Positions 8,520-16,416 of a DNA stretch of 64,000 bases are shown here, piece after piece. The stretch spans positions 42,694 through 106,693 of the forward strand of contig NZ_JOHR01000020.1 in the NCBI RefSeq assembly GCF_000719775.1, read 5' to 3'. A program made the position numbers and the translations under genes. Every line of letters starts with the position of its first letter. The stretch's first letter is position 1. The notes below the pieces were generated by a model. The model saw only the letters and a program-made list of their open reading frames with translations. It did not search any database and was not told the origin of the DNA. This stretch comes from Streptomyces sp. NRRL F-5135 (GTDB lineage Bacteria > Actinomycetota > Actinomycetes > Streptomycetales > Streptomycetaceae).

Positions 8520-10238
8520 ATGTCATCGCTCCCGCACGGCCCCGCACCGAGGACCACGTGGACGCCGCCCGCCGGAAAGCCGCCTCTGTCCTCACGCATG
8601 ATGAGGGCGACCTGGCGCGGCCTCCCGGCCGCCCGGTACGACATCGGGTGGGAACCCGGGCTGGTGGTTCCGGCGGCCGACGGCAGTCCGTTGATCACCG
8701 ATCACTACTTCCCGCGCGCGGAGGGCGACTTCCCCACTCTTCTCGTGCGCTCCCCCTACGGCAGGGGGCTGCCGTGGTCTCCCATGTACGGCATGCTCTT
8801 CGCCGAACAGGGCTTCCACGTGGTCCTGCAGAGCTGCCGTGGCACCGGCGGCTCCGGTGGACGGTTCCACCTGTGGCGCAACGAGGCCGATGACGGCCGC
8901 GCCACGGTGGCCTGGCTGCGCGAGCGGCCCTGGTTCAACGGGACACTGGGCACGGTCGGCCCCAGTTACCTGGGTTACGTGCAGTGGGCGCTCGCCCTGG
9001 ACCCGCCGCCGGAGCTGAAGGCCATGGTGGTGCAGGTCGGCCTGCACGACCCCTACGCCCTGTTCCACACGGACGGTGCGCTCCACCTGGAGAACACCCT
9101 CCTCGTCGGCATCGGCATGGCACATCAGCACCGGGGGATGGCGTCCATGGCCAGGGCGACGCTGCGCCTCCAGCGCCGGCTGCGCGCCATCACCACCGCC
9201 CGGCCGCTGCGTGGCACGCACCTGTCCGCCCTCCGCGACGAAGTGCCCTGGCTGGACGACGTGATGACGCACCCGGACGCCGACGACCCGTACTGGGACG
9301 GCGCGTCCCTGGGAGCGGCCGCCGATCGGCTGAGTGTGCCCACCAGCCTGATCACCGGTTGGCACGACGCGCTGATCGACCAGACCTTCGAGCAGTACGC
9401 CCGACTGCGGCGGGCGGGGTGCGAGACCGCCCTGCTCGTCGGCCCCTGGACGCACACCTCCGCCCTCCAACGGGGATGGCCCGAGGTGTTCGCCGAGAGT
9501 CTCGGCTGGCTGCGCGGGCACCTGTGCGCCGACCCCTCGGGCCTGCGCGCCACCCGGACGCGCGTGCACGTCGGCGGTGAGGGCGCTTGGCGGAACCTCG
9601 GCGACTGGCCGCCGTCCCCGGCCACCGAGCCCTGGTTTCCCACCCCCGACGGGCATCTCACCCGGCAGGCGCCCACGGACTCCGCGCCCCTGGCCACCTT
9701 CCGTTACGATCCGGCCGCGCCCACTCCCTCCGTCGGCGGCCCGCTGCTCTCACGTGGCGCCGGGCCCCGCGACAACGGCTCACTGGAACTGCGCGACGAC
9801 GTCCTGACATTCACCGGCCCACCACTGACCGAGCCCTTGGACGTCGTCGGACCGGTCTCCGCCCGGCTGCGCGTCGCCACGGACACCGGGTACGCCGACG
9901 TCTTCACCCGCCTGTGCGACGTGGACCGACGAGGCCGTTCCACCAACGTCTGCGACGGGCTGGCCCACCTGCGGACGGGCGAGCGGAAACCGTCCGAGGT
10001 CACCGTGGCGATGAGTTCCACCGCATACCGTTTCTCCGCCGGTCACCGGGTGCGCTGGCAGATCAGCGCGGGGGCCCACCCGCGCTACGCCCGTCATCCC
10101 GGCACGGCGGAACCGCGGGCCGACGCCACCGAGTTCACGCCGGTGCACATCACCCTCCACGCGGACTCGGCGTTGCTGCTACCCCGAAGCGTCGCGGCCT
10201 CCGGGGCTCCCGGGAGCCCCGGAGGCCGCGACGCGTAG
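8520..10238 (+). CDS. CocE/NonD family alpha/beta-hydrolase (S15 X-Pro peptidase-like)
   Basis: A 572-residue serine hydrolase of the CocE/X-prolyl dipeptidyl-peptidase fold. The nucleophile is Ser149 in VGPSYLGYVQW, the acid is probably Asp283 in TGWHDALID, and the base is His312 in VGPWTH. A C-terminal jelly-roll domain begins near residue 400 (PLDVVGPVSARLRV). Family members hydrolyse esters, amides or acylated antibiotics; the substrate here is unknown. There is no signal peptide, so it is probably cytoplasmic. The ATG lies 14 nt downstream of a TetR operator-like palindrome, so a divergent TetR protein probably controls it. The last 15 codons are themselves a perfect DNA palindrome (see 10189-10234). 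Confidence 0.85.
   Translation: MSSLPHGPAPRTTWTPPAGKPPLSSRMMRATWRGLPAARYDIGWEPGLVVPAADGSPLITDHYFPRAEGDFPTLLVRSPYGRGLPWSPMYGMLFAEQGFHVVLQSCRGTGGSGGRFHLWRNEADDGRATVAWLRERPWFNGTLGTVGPSYLGYVQWALALDPPPELKAMVVQVGLHDPYALFHTDGALHLENTLLVGIGMAHQHRGMASMARATLRLQRRLRAITTARPLRGTHLSALRDEVPWLDDVMTHPDADDPYWDGASLGAAADRLSVPTSLITGWHDALIDQTFEQYARLRRAGCETALLVGPWTHTSALQRGWPEVFAESLGWLRGHLCADPSGLRATRTRVHVGGEGAWRNLGDWPPSPATEPWFPTPDGHLTRQAPTDSAPLATFRYDPAAPTPSVGGPLLSRGAGPRDNGSLELRDDVLTFTGPPLTEPLDVVGPVSARLRVATDTGYADVFTRLCDVDRRGRSTNVCDGLAHLRTGERKPSEVTVAMSSTAYRFSAGHRVRWQISAGAHPRYARHPGTAEPRADATEFTPVHITLHADSALLLPRSVAASGAPGSPGGRDA
10189..10234. terminator. 46-bp perfect palindrome overlapping the end of the hydrolase gene
   Basis: GCGTCGCGGCCTCCGGGGCT begins a 23-nt arm that is followed immediately by its exact complement. 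The palindrome ends 1 nt before the TAG stop, so the terminator-like hairpin is encoded within the coding sequence. Confidence 0.7.
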
Positions 10239-10353
10239 GGCGCTGGACGCGCGGACGGTCAGCCGCCGACGGGTAGGACGCGCGGCCGGTCGGCCGCCGG
10301 CGGTCGGCAGCGGCGCCCGCCGACGCCCCCATGAGCGCGGCGCACACCCCGGA

Positions 10354-10938
10354 TCAGGGGCGAAGCCCCCGGAGCAGCAGGTCGGCCACGGCGGTGAACT
10401 CGGCCTCGACCGTGGGCCTTCGCCACTCCGGGGCATGGGCGGGGTCATGGAACCGGTCGGTCGCGGCGAAGACCGCCGCGGCCGCCTCCGCCGGGTCCTC
10501 CGCCGAGAACTCGCCCGCCCGCACCCCCGCGTCGATGATCCGGGTGAGCTGTCCCGTCAGCTCGGCGAGATGGTCCTCGACCACCCCGCTGCTCTCGTCG
10601 ATGAGCACGGAGAACGTGGCGAACAACTCGGGGTCGTCGCCCGCCTTGTGCCGCTTGGAGTCGAACAGGGCCAGCAGCCACGAGCGCAGCTTCTCCGGTC
10701 CCGGCGCGGGCGAGCCGTCGGTGAGCTCCGCCAGCGCCACCTCCGTGCGCCGCAGCCACCGGGCGGTGACCGCCTCCCGCAGCGCCGCCTTCGTACGGAA
10801 GTGCCGGTACACGCTGCCATGGCTGACGCCGAGCAGCCGCGCCACGTCGACGACCGTGGCCTTCGCCGGGCCGTAGCGGCGCAGCACCTCCTCGGTGGCT
10901 TCGAGGATGCGCTCGCTGGTCAGATTCTCGGTGCTCAT
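10354..10938 (-). CDS. TetR-family transcriptional regulator
   Basis: A 194-residue TetR protein with a canonical helix-turn-helix (SERILEATEEVLRRYG to SVYRHFRTKAALREAV) and a C-terminal effector domain ending DLLLRGLRP. It lies 93 nt downstream of the aldo/keto reductase gene on the same strand, so the two are probably one operon. It likely represses that operon through the 34-bp inverted repeat at 12110. A TGACA-N5-TGTCA site 47 nt before its own start may be a second binding site. The ligand is unknown. Confidence 0.87.
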   Translation of the reverse strand: MSTENLTSERILEATEEVLRRYGPAKATVVDVARLLGVSHGSVYRHFRTKAALREAVTARWLRRTEVALAELTDGSPAPGPEKLRSWLLALFDSKRHKAGDDPELFATFSVLIDESSGVVEDHLAELTGQLTRIIDAGVRAGEFSAEDPAEAAAAVFAATDRFHDPAHAPEWRRPTVEAEFTAVADLLLRGLRP

Positions 10939-10984
10939 CTGCCTGGTCCGACCTTTCGTGGCTCGTGGCGACGGGCGGAACAGA

Positions 10985-10999
10985 TGACACTACCTGTCA
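10985..10999. promoter_or_regulatory. Small palindrome before the TetR gene
   Basis: TGACA (10985-10989), 5 nt, TGTCA (10995-10999). The half-sites match those inside the longer palindrome at 12110-12143 but with a different spacing, so shared recognition by the TetR protein is only a suggestion. Confidence 0.35.
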
Positions 11000-11031
11000 G
11001 CCCGGACCGGGCGGGCGGCGGGCGGGCCCGC

Positions 11032-12051
11032 TCAGCGCTCACTGTCCAGGTGCTTCATCTGCGTGGCCGGGTAGCGCTCACCGGCCGCCGAACCCGCCGG
11101 CACGGCACGCTCGATGGCGGCGAGGTCGTCCGCATCGAGCGTGACCTCGAGCGCGCCGAGGGCCTCGGCCAGCCGGTCCCGCCGACGGGCGCCGACCAGG
11201 GGCACGATGTCCTCTCCGCGGGACAGCACCCAGGCGATGGCTATCTGCGCGACGGAGGCGTCCTTCTGCTCGGCGATCTTGCGCAGCGATTCCACCAGCG
11301 CCAGGTTGTGCCGGAGGTTGTCACCCTGGAAGCGGGGGCTCATCGCCCGGAAGTCGCCGGGTGCCAGCTCCCGGTCGGCGGTGAAGTGCCCGCTGATCAG
11401 CCCGCGCGAGAGCACACCGTACGCGGTGACGCCGATGCCCAGCTCGCGGACCGTCGGAAGGATCTCCGCCTCGATGCCGCGCGATATGAGTCCGTACTCG
11501 ATCTGGAGGTCGGAGACCGGGGCGACGGAGGCCGCCCGGCGGATGGTCGCGGCCCCCACCTCGGAGAGGCCGACATGACGGACGTACCCGGCCTGGATCA
11601 GCTCGGCTATCGCGCCCACCGTCTCCTCGATCGGCACGTCCGGGTCGACGCGGGCGATCCGGTAGATGTCGATGTGGTCCGCGCCGAGGCGGCCCAGGGA
11701 ATACGCGGCGAAGTTCTTCACCGCCGCCGGGCGGCCGTCATAGCCGCCCCAGCCGTTGTCCGGGTCGCGCAGCGCGCCGAACTTCACGCTGAGGAAGGCC
11801 CGGTCGCGCGCTCCGGCGGGGGCGGTGCTCAACGCCTCGTTGATCAACAGCTCGTTGTGCCCCATGCCGTAGAAGTCGCCTGTGTCGAGCAGGGTGATAC
11901 CCGCGTCGAGGGCGGCGTGGATGGTGGCGATGGATTCGGCGCGGTCGGCGTCCCCGTACAGAGCGGACATGCCCATGCAGCCGAGGCCCAGCGCGGAGAC
12001 CCGCGGACCGCTGCCGAGCGCGCGTGTGGGAAGGGCGGGGGTGGTGGCCAT
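11032..12051 (-). CDS. Aldo/keto reductase
   Basis: A 339-residue NADPH-dependent oxidoreductase of the AKR (beta/alpha)8 fold. Visible landmarks are the glycine-rich start (LGLGCMGMSALYG), catalytic Asp and Tyr in LLDTGDFYGMGHNE, and Lys in FLSVKFGALRD. The cofactor-binding end is VPLVGARRRDRLAEALGAL. The strand usually holding the fourth tetrad residue, His of HRVDP, reads IARVDPDVPIEE here, so that His is Ala. This variant occurs in a subgroup of actinobacterial homologues from memory, and may alter activity. ATG 12051 has GGAGG 9 nt upstream; the longer open frame is rejected because it crosses the 12110 palindrome. A TetR gene follows in the same operon. Confidence 0.88.
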   Translation of the reverse strand: MATTPALPTRALGSGPRVSALGLGCMGMSALYGDADRAESIATIHAALDAGITLLDTGDFYGMGHNELLINEALSTAPAGARDRAFLSVKFGALRDPDNGWGGYDGRPAAVKNFAAYSLGRLGADHIDIYRIARVDPDVPIEETVGAIAELIQAGYVRHVGLSEVGAATIRRAASVAPVSDLQIEYGLISRGIEAEILPTVRELGIGVTAYGVLSRGLISGHFTADRELAPGDFRAMSPRFQGDNLRHNLALVESLRKIAEQKDASVAQIAIAWVLSRGEDIVPLVGARRRDRLAEALGALEVTLDADDLAAIERAVPAGSAAGERYPATQMKHLDSER

Positions 12052-12109
12052 GAGTCTGTACCTCCGAACGAACGAATGGGTCGGGAGCTCCTGCGACAAG
12101 CATGGCACG

Positions 12110-12143
12110 ATGCGATGACAGATTTCAATATCTGTCATCGCAT
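12110..12143. promoter_or_regulatory. 34-bp inverted repeat, probable TetR operator
   Basis: Perfect 14-bp arms (ATGCGATGACAGAT and ATCTGTCATCGCAT) separated by 6 nt, about 60 nt before the aldo/keto reductase ATG. Its A+T-rich centre suggests that it overlaps the promoter of the reductase-TetR operon. Confidence 0.7.
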
Positions 12144-12193
12144 ATTTGTTGGCCGGGCCGAAAAACCTGTGTCGGCCCCGCCCCGCGCGGTGG

Positions 12194-12199
12194 TAGCGT
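12194..12199 (+). promoter_or_regulatory. Putative -10 element
   Basis: TAGCGT ends 6 nt before the ATG of a nine-codon open frame at 12206 and would serve the DUF6243 gene. The -35 region is weak. Confidence 0.4.
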
Positions 12200-12205
12200 C
12201 GCGGC

Positions 12206-12235
12206 ATGTTCTTCCAGGTTCAGATCTACGAGTGA
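12206..12235 (+). CDS. Possible leaderless nine-residue leader peptide
   Basis: ATG followed by codons for MFFQVQIYE and a TGA, 72 nt before the DUF6243 start. The only support is its position 6 nt after a -10-like TAGCGT, which would place the transcription start on the ATG. It may be a regulatory leader or chance; conservation has not been tested. Confidence 0.3.
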   Translation: MFFQVQIYE

Positions 12236-12307
12236 GAGCGCGGCGGCCACTGTCCGCCCCTCGTCGAAGAATCCGCAGATCACTTCTCATCGCATCGGGA
12301 GAACCCC

Positions 12308-12571
12308 GTGGCAAAGAGCCGCAACAACCTCCTTGGCGTGGGCGGACAGCGCAAGAAGCTGTCCCGCGCCGACCAGCAGGGTGCGGGACGCGCCCGCAAC
12401 GCCGATCGCAAGGCCGCAGCCGACCAGAAGCAGGAGCTCCTGCGCAAGATGCGCGAGCGCGCTGCCGGGCGTAACGACGGGACGGGCCAGGACGGCCAGG
12501 GCGTCCAGGACGGTCCGGACGCGCAGGCCGCCGGTCAGGACGCACAGGAAGGTCCAAGCTCGCAGAACTGA
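12308..12571 (+). CDS. DUF6243 family protein
   Basis: An 87-residue, very basic and helical protein starting MAKSRNNLLGVGGQRKKLSR, a pattern I recognise as DUF6243, widespread in streptomycetes without assigned function. Residues 1-58 look conserved (ADRKAAADQKQELLRKMRER). The last 30 residues are a Gly/Gln/Asp-rich, repeat-like tail that is probably disordered. The GTG start has GGGAGAA upstream. It is flanked by a candidate leader frame upstream and a strong bidirectional hairpin downstream, so it appears to be transcribed alone. No membrane segment or signal peptide is present. Confidence 0.75.
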   Translation: MAKSRNNLLGVGGQRKKLSRADQQGAGRARNADRKAAADQKQELLRKMRERAAGRNDGTGQDGQGVQDGPDAQAAGQDAQEGPSSQN

Positions 12572-12647
12572 GTGACTGACGACTGACGCGACCATGGGCG
12601 CGGCAACCGACGGCAGCCGACGTGCGGTCGCGGACGCGGAGACAGAG

Positions 12648-12684
12648 GGCGGGGCCCGGATCACCGAGTGATCCGGGCCCCGCC
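12648..12684. terminator. Bidirectional hairpin terminator
   Basis: A 17-bp perfect stem (GGCGGGGCCCGGATCAC, 12648-12664, pairing with 12668-12684) with a 3-nt loop, between the convergent DUF6243 and MFS genes. Confidence 0.85.
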
Positions 12685-12735
12685 GTGTGCGCTCGATTCC
12701 GCGGCCCCTCGTACCCCGCCCCACGTCGTTTCGTC

Positions 12736-14202
12736 TCAGGCGATCGAACGGTGCAGTCGCAGACTGAGCAGCCCCGTCAGGACCACCGTGCTCAGTTGGG
12801 CCAGGAGCGTGACGGCCAGCGCGTCCCGCATGCCCATCGAAGGCTCCAGTGTCAGGAAGAGGGACCCGAGGGTCGCGACTCCCAGCGCGAGCGCGGACTG
12901 CTGGGTCGTCACCATCACCCCACTGCCCACACCGGCCCGCTCCGGCGGGACGTCGGAGAGGACGATCCGGACGAGCACGGGCAGTTGGAGCCCCTGCCCG
13001 AGGCCCGCCAGCGCGACCGCCGGCAGCAGGTCGAGCGTCCCGACCGAGGGCCAGTCGTGCCACGCGGTGAAGGCCAGCAGGGCGATGCCGACCGCCTGGA
13101 GGACGGAGCCGGTGGTCACGACGAGGCTGCCGTAGCGGCGCACGAGCCGGGGTCCGGCCAGCGAGGCGGCGAAGAACGCCAGGGCCATCGGTACGAGGGC
13201 GACTCCCGCCGCCACGGCGCCCATGCCCAGCCCCTGCTGGAGCGCGACCGCGATCACGAACATGAAGCCGCCGAAACCGATCGAGAACGGCAGGACGATC
13301 GCGAGCCCGCGGCGCAGTGACGGCAGGGCGAACAGGCTCGGGGGTATGAGCGGGGTCTTCCCCGCCCGGTCGGCCCGCCGTTCCACCTGGAGGAACGCGT
13401 ACGCGGCGACGGGGAAGGCGGCCAGCGCGATCCAGGTCCACACCGGCCACCCGGCGGCCCGGCCCTCGGTGAGCGGGGCCAGCAGGGTCACCAGCGCGAC
13501 TCCCAGCAGCAGCGTGCCGGGGATGTCGACGGGAGCGGGGTCCGAGGACCGGGTCTCGGGCACCGAGCGTACGGACAGGACCAGCCCCAGCAGCGCTACC
13601 GGCACGTTCACCAGGAAGATCGCTCGCCAGCCGCTGCCCGCGATGTCGGCCGCGACCAGGACACCGCCCAGGATCTGGCCCGCCACCATCGAGAGCCCGG
13701 CCGTCGCGCCGTACAGGCTCAGCGCCCTGGCGCGGCGCGGGCCGCTGGTCCCGGCCTGGATCGTGGCCAGTACCTGCGGCAGCATCAGCGCGGCCGAGGC
13801 GCCCTGCGCGACCCGCGCGGCCACCAGGGACCAGGCGTCCGGCGCGAGCCCGCAGGCGAGCGAGGTGACCCCGAAGGCGGCCATTCCGGTCATGAACAGT
13901 CGCCGACGACCGAACGTGTCCCCGAGTCGCCCGCCGAGCACCAGGAGTACGGCGTACGAGAGCCCGTACCCGGCGACGACCAGTTCCAGCAGCGCCGGGC
14001 CGGCGGCCAGGTCGCGGTCGATCGTCGGCAGGGCGACATTGACGATGAAGAAGTCGACCAGCGGGAGTGCCGCCCCGAGCAACACGGTGAACAGCCCGAG
14101 TGTGCCGAGCGCGACCCCCTTGTGGTCATGGACGACAGGCGTCGCGCCGACGGTGGTCGGTTCGGCGGATGTCTGTGCAAGAGGCGCGGATGTTCTACTC
14201 AC
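12736..14202 (-). CDS. MFS efflux transporter, DHA2 (EmrB/QacA-like)
   Basis: A 488-residue drug:proton antiporter with about 14 hydrophobic segments. MFS motif A is GGRLGDTFGRRRLF, motif B-type sequence is VAARVAQGASAALMLPQ, and motif C lies in the following helix (GQILGGVLV). It probably exports a hydrophobic drug or metabolite across the plasma membrane. GTG 14202 is chosen because it lies about 45 nt downstream of a good promoter (TTGCCA-N17-GATAAA). The longer frame to 14289 would run through the promoter. GGTACC-containing palindromes around the promoter suggest an unlinked or distant repressor. No regulator is adjacent on this strand. Confidence 0.87.
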   Translation of the reverse strand: MSRTSAPLAQTSAEPTTVGATPVVHDHKGVALGTLGLFTVLLGAALPLVDFFIVNVALPTIDRDLAAGPALLELVVAGYGLSYAVLLVLGGRLGDTFGRRRLFMTGMAAFGVTSLACGLAPDAWSLVAARVAQGASAALMLPQVLATIQAGTSGPRRARALSLYGATAGLSMVAGQILGGVLVAADIAGSGWRAIFLVNVPVALLGLVLSVRSVPETRSSDPAPVDIPGTLLLGVALVTLLAPLTEGRAAGWPVWTWIALAAFPVAAYAFLQVERRADRAGKTPLIPPSLFALPSLRRGLAIVLPFSIGFGGFMFVIAVALQQGLGMGAVAAGVALVPMALAFFAASLAGPRLVRRYGSLVVTTGSVLQAVGIALLAFTAWHDWPSVGTLDLLPAVALAGLGQGLQLPVLVRIVLSDVPPERAGVGSGVMVTTQQSALALGVATLGSLFLTLEPSMGMRDALAVTLLAQLSTVVLTGLLSLRLHRSIA

Positions 14203-14229
14203 CTCATCGACGATGGCGCACCACGCACC

Positions 14230-14274
14230 CTGGTACCAGAGTCTCTTTATCCTGGTATTTGCGGTACCTGGCAA
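14230..14274 (-). promoter_or_regulatory. Promoter and operator-like palindromes of the MFS gene
   Basis: On the minus strand, TTGCCA (14269-14274), 17 nt, GATAAA (14246-14251). A perfect CTGGTACCAG (14230-14239) lies just downstream and GGTACC (14263-14268) lies in the spacer, so a repressor bound to GGTACC sites could clamp the promoter. Confidence 0.5.
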
Positions 14275-14368
14275 TGGGGTGAGCGACACCTGTCCGTTTC
14301 GGCAGCCTTGTATGTGTCGTTCCGTACACTCTCGATCACTATTGGTGACGGACTGGAGGGAGTGCGCG

Positions 14369-14560
14369 ATGAAGGCGAAGAAGGGTGATCACCTGGTGGT
14401 GCACGGCAGGGTCGTGGGGGTCCACGACCGCGTTGTCGAGGTGGTGGAGGTGCTGGGACCCGACGGTACCCCTCCCTTCCGGGTGCGCTCCGAGGACGGC
14501 CATGAGTCGATCATGTCGCCGGGCCCCGACACGGCCGTGGATCACCGGTCGAAGAAGTAG
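14369..14560 (+). CDS. DUF1918 domain-containing small protein
   Basis: A 63-residue protein matching DUF1918, a small SH3-like barrel common in actinobacteria. The sequence runs MKAKKGDHLVVHGRVVGVHD to a C-terminal DTAVDHR. ATG 14369 has GGAGGGA 8 nt upstream. The function is unknown; such proteins are sometimes fused to or near nucleic-acid-related domains. The stop region carries a small tandem duplication, with GTCGAAGAAGT repeated across the TAG stop. Confidence 0.85.
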   Translation: MKAKKGDHLVVHGRVVGVHDRVVEVVEVLGPDGTPPFRVRSEDGHESIMSPGPDTAVDHRSKK

Positions 14561-14721
14561 TCGAAGAAGTGAAGCAGGGGCAGCGCCGGAAGGCCGGGTG
14601 CGGCCGTCCGGCGTCCGGGCTGTACGGCGGGGGCCGGGTCCGGCCGCGTTCGCGCTCTGTCGGGGCGAGAACGGCGGGCCCGGCCGTCTGTGTCCGTGAG
14701 TGACCGGCGGGGCGCGGTGGT

Positions 14722-15063
14722 TCAAAGGCCGCCGCGCCTGCTGCGTCTGTTCCGTTCCGCGACCAGGGCGCTCAGCTCTTCGGCGGGGGTCCGGGCCGCG
14801 GGTGGCGGCTCGGCGTCGGGGCACACGGCGTTGCCGCAACGGCACTTGGGCCACCTGAGCGCCGCACCTGGCGCGAGGTCCGCGCCCTCGGCGCCGGGAT
14901 CGTCCTTCGGTACGACGAGAGCGCCGTCCACCCCGAACGCGGCGATCAGTAATGACAGCCGTTGCCTGGCCGAACTTCCGGACCTGCCGCCGGCGCGAGC
15001 GGTGCTGCTCTCTGCCGTGTTGTCGCGCGCCGCGCCGTTGTCCGCCGCGCCGTCCTGCGTCAT
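14722..15063 (-). CDS. Hypothetical protein with a small Cys cluster
   Basis: A 113-residue product with a low-complexity N-terminus and a compact core (QRLSLLIAAFGVDGALVVPK) followed by WPKCRCGNAVCPD, whose three cysteines could bind metal, and a basic tail. I recognise no family. Its ATG overlaps the stop of the upstream 57-residue frame as ATGA, which strongly suggests that both are real and translationally coupled. It lies on the minus strand behind the XRE gene, which is divergent from the pair. Confidence 0.55.
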   Translation of the reverse strand: MTQDGAADNGAARDNTAESSTARAGGRSGSSARQRLSLLIAAFGVDGALVVPKDDPGAEGADLAPGAALRWPKCRCGNAVCPDAEPPPAARTPAEELSALVAERNRRSRRGGL

Positions 15064-15233
15064 GAGGCCCACGCCCTGAGCCCGCGCTCCACACGCAGCG
15101 CCAACTCCCGCGTCGGCTCCACGAAATCCCGGGGCACCCACTCGGGCACGAGCCGCCAGAAGTGTCCGGCCTGGATCGTCGCCGTCACCTCTTCCGGGTC
15201 ATGTGTCCGCGTATCGGTGGCCTGTTCACGCAT
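15060..15233 (-). CDS. Small hypothetical protein
   Basis: A 57-residue product starting MREQATDTRTHDPEEVTATI and containing HFWRLVPEWVPRDFVEP. ATG 15233 has GGAAGG about 10 nt upstream. The open frame extends further upstream, so a longer form cannot be excluded. It is the first of two coupled minus-strand genes and is divergent from the XRE regulator at 15359. No family is recognised. Confidence 0.5.
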   Translation of the reverse strand: MREQATDTRTHDPEEVTATIQAGHFWRLVPEWVPRDFVEPTRELALRVERGLRAWAS

Positions 15234-15358
15234 GAGAGATGTACCTTCCGTGATCTCGCACTCGCTTTCCGTGTTCTCAGCTTCGGCCTCTGCGGGCGCG
15301 TGCAACAGACAGCTGACCTGGACGTCGGTGACTGTCCAAGGACCGTTCGGGAGTTCGT

Positions 15359-16186
15359 GTGGCCGTCGAAAACGAGACCATGGAGCCGGCCGATCCGGCC
15401 GTGTCGCCTCTCGCTCACTTCGGTGCGGAGGTGCGACTGGAGCGCGAACGGCTGGGTATGTCGCGCGCCGAGTTGGGCAAGGAGGCGTGCTGTGGGTACT
15501 CACTGGTCGCGAAGATCGAGGCGGGTGACCGCGTGCCGTCGCTGGACTTCGCCGAGACGTGCGACCGTACCTTCCCGTACGCCAACGGGCGCTTCGCGCG
15601 ACTGTGGCCGCTGGCGCTGCGGTACGCGTTTCCGCCGTGGTTCCGGCCTTACGTCGAGCTGGAGTGGAGCGCGACGCGGTTGCGGATGTTCCATCCGCTG
15701 CTGCTGCCGGGAATTGTGCAGACGGAGGAGTACGCCCGTTCCGTGCTGCGCGCCGGCCGGCCCGCCAATCTTGATGACCTGGTTACGGCGCGCATAGAGC
15801 GTCAGCGCATCCTGGAGCGGGAGCAGCCCCCGCGACTCTGGCTGATCCTCAACGAGTTCGTCCTCCACAATGTGGTGGGCGGCGAGGAGGTGATGGCAAG
15901 CCAGCTCTCCCGTCTTAAGCAGCTGGCTGAGAATCCTCCGCATGTTGTGCAGATCATGCCGACCAATCGGTTCAACCACATGGTGGCGAGCCCGTTCGGT
16001 CTGCTGTCCTTCGACGAAGGAGACGACGTGGTCCACGTCGACGGCTTCCCACGGGGCTATCTCCTGGCGGAGACTGGCGATGTGGCGATGGGGAACGATG
16101 CCTATGATCTGCTCAAGGCCATGGCCGCGCCACCGGACGAGTCGGCGGGCATGATCGACTCCATCGTGAAGGACTGCTACTCATGA
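15359..16186 (+). CDS. XRE-family regulator with DUF5753 domain
   Basis: A 275-residue protein with an N-terminal Cro/CI helix-turn-helix (VRLERERLGMSRAELGKEAC, YSLVAKIEAGDRVPSLDFAE) and a DUF5753 C-terminal domain (PLLLPGIVQTEEYARSVLRA, RIERQRILE, PFGLLSFDEGDDVVHVDGF). This architecture is expanded in streptomycetes and usually encoded with a DUF397 protein, which the regulator is thought to control or be controlled by. That partner follows here with a 4-nt ATGA overlap. Its targets are unknown, though the divergent small genes and the downstream Rhs locus are candidates by position. Confidence 0.9.
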   Translation: MAVENETMEPADPAVSPLAHFGAEVRLERERLGMSRAELGKEACCGYSLVAKIEAGDRVPSLDFAETCDRTFPYANGRFARLWPLALRYAFPPWFRPYVELEWSATRLRMFHPLLLPGIVQTEEYARSVLRAGRPANLDDLVTARIERQRILEREQPPRLWLILNEFVLHNVVGGEEVMASQLSRLKQLAENPPHVVQIMPTNRFNHMVASPFGLLSFDEGDDVVHVDGFPRGYLLAETGDVAMGNDAYDLLKAMAAPPDESAGMIDSIVKDCYS

Positions 16187-16395
16187 GCGAGCCCAGGCGT
16201 GTTCCGGACGGGAACTGGCGGAGTTCCACGTACAGCCAGAGTAACGGTGGGGAATGCGTCGAAGTCGCCGACGATATCGCCGGTGTCGTACCCGTCCGGG
16301 ATTCCAAGTCCCCCGAGCGTTCCTACCTCACCTTCCGCCCCTCCGCCTTCGCCTCGTTCGTACAAGCCGTCCGCCGGGGGGACTTCACCGCGTAG
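16183..16395 (+). CDS. DUF397 domain protein
   Basis: A 70-residue protein with the DUF397 pattern: NWRSSTYSQSNGGECVEVAD, then VPVRDSKSPE and a C-terminal FRPSAFASFVQAVRRGDF. DUF397 proteins are small partners of XRE/DUF5753 regulators, including known developmental pairs in Streptomyces. Coupling by ATGA overlap to the regulator supports a functional pair. Two consecutive TAG codons end the frame. Confidence 0.9.
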   Translation: MSEPRRVPDGNWRSSTYSQSNGGECVEVADDIAGVVPVRDSKSPERSYLTFRPSAFASFVQAVRRGDFTA

Positions 16396-16416
16396 TAGAC
16401 CCACCTGAGCGGGCCC

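Noticed and set aside
10435..12474. 679-codon plus-strand frame across the TetR and aldo/keto reductase genes
   Set aside because: It crosses two well-supported minus-strand genes, an operator palindrome and the DUF6243 start; composition is Arg/Gly/His-rich.
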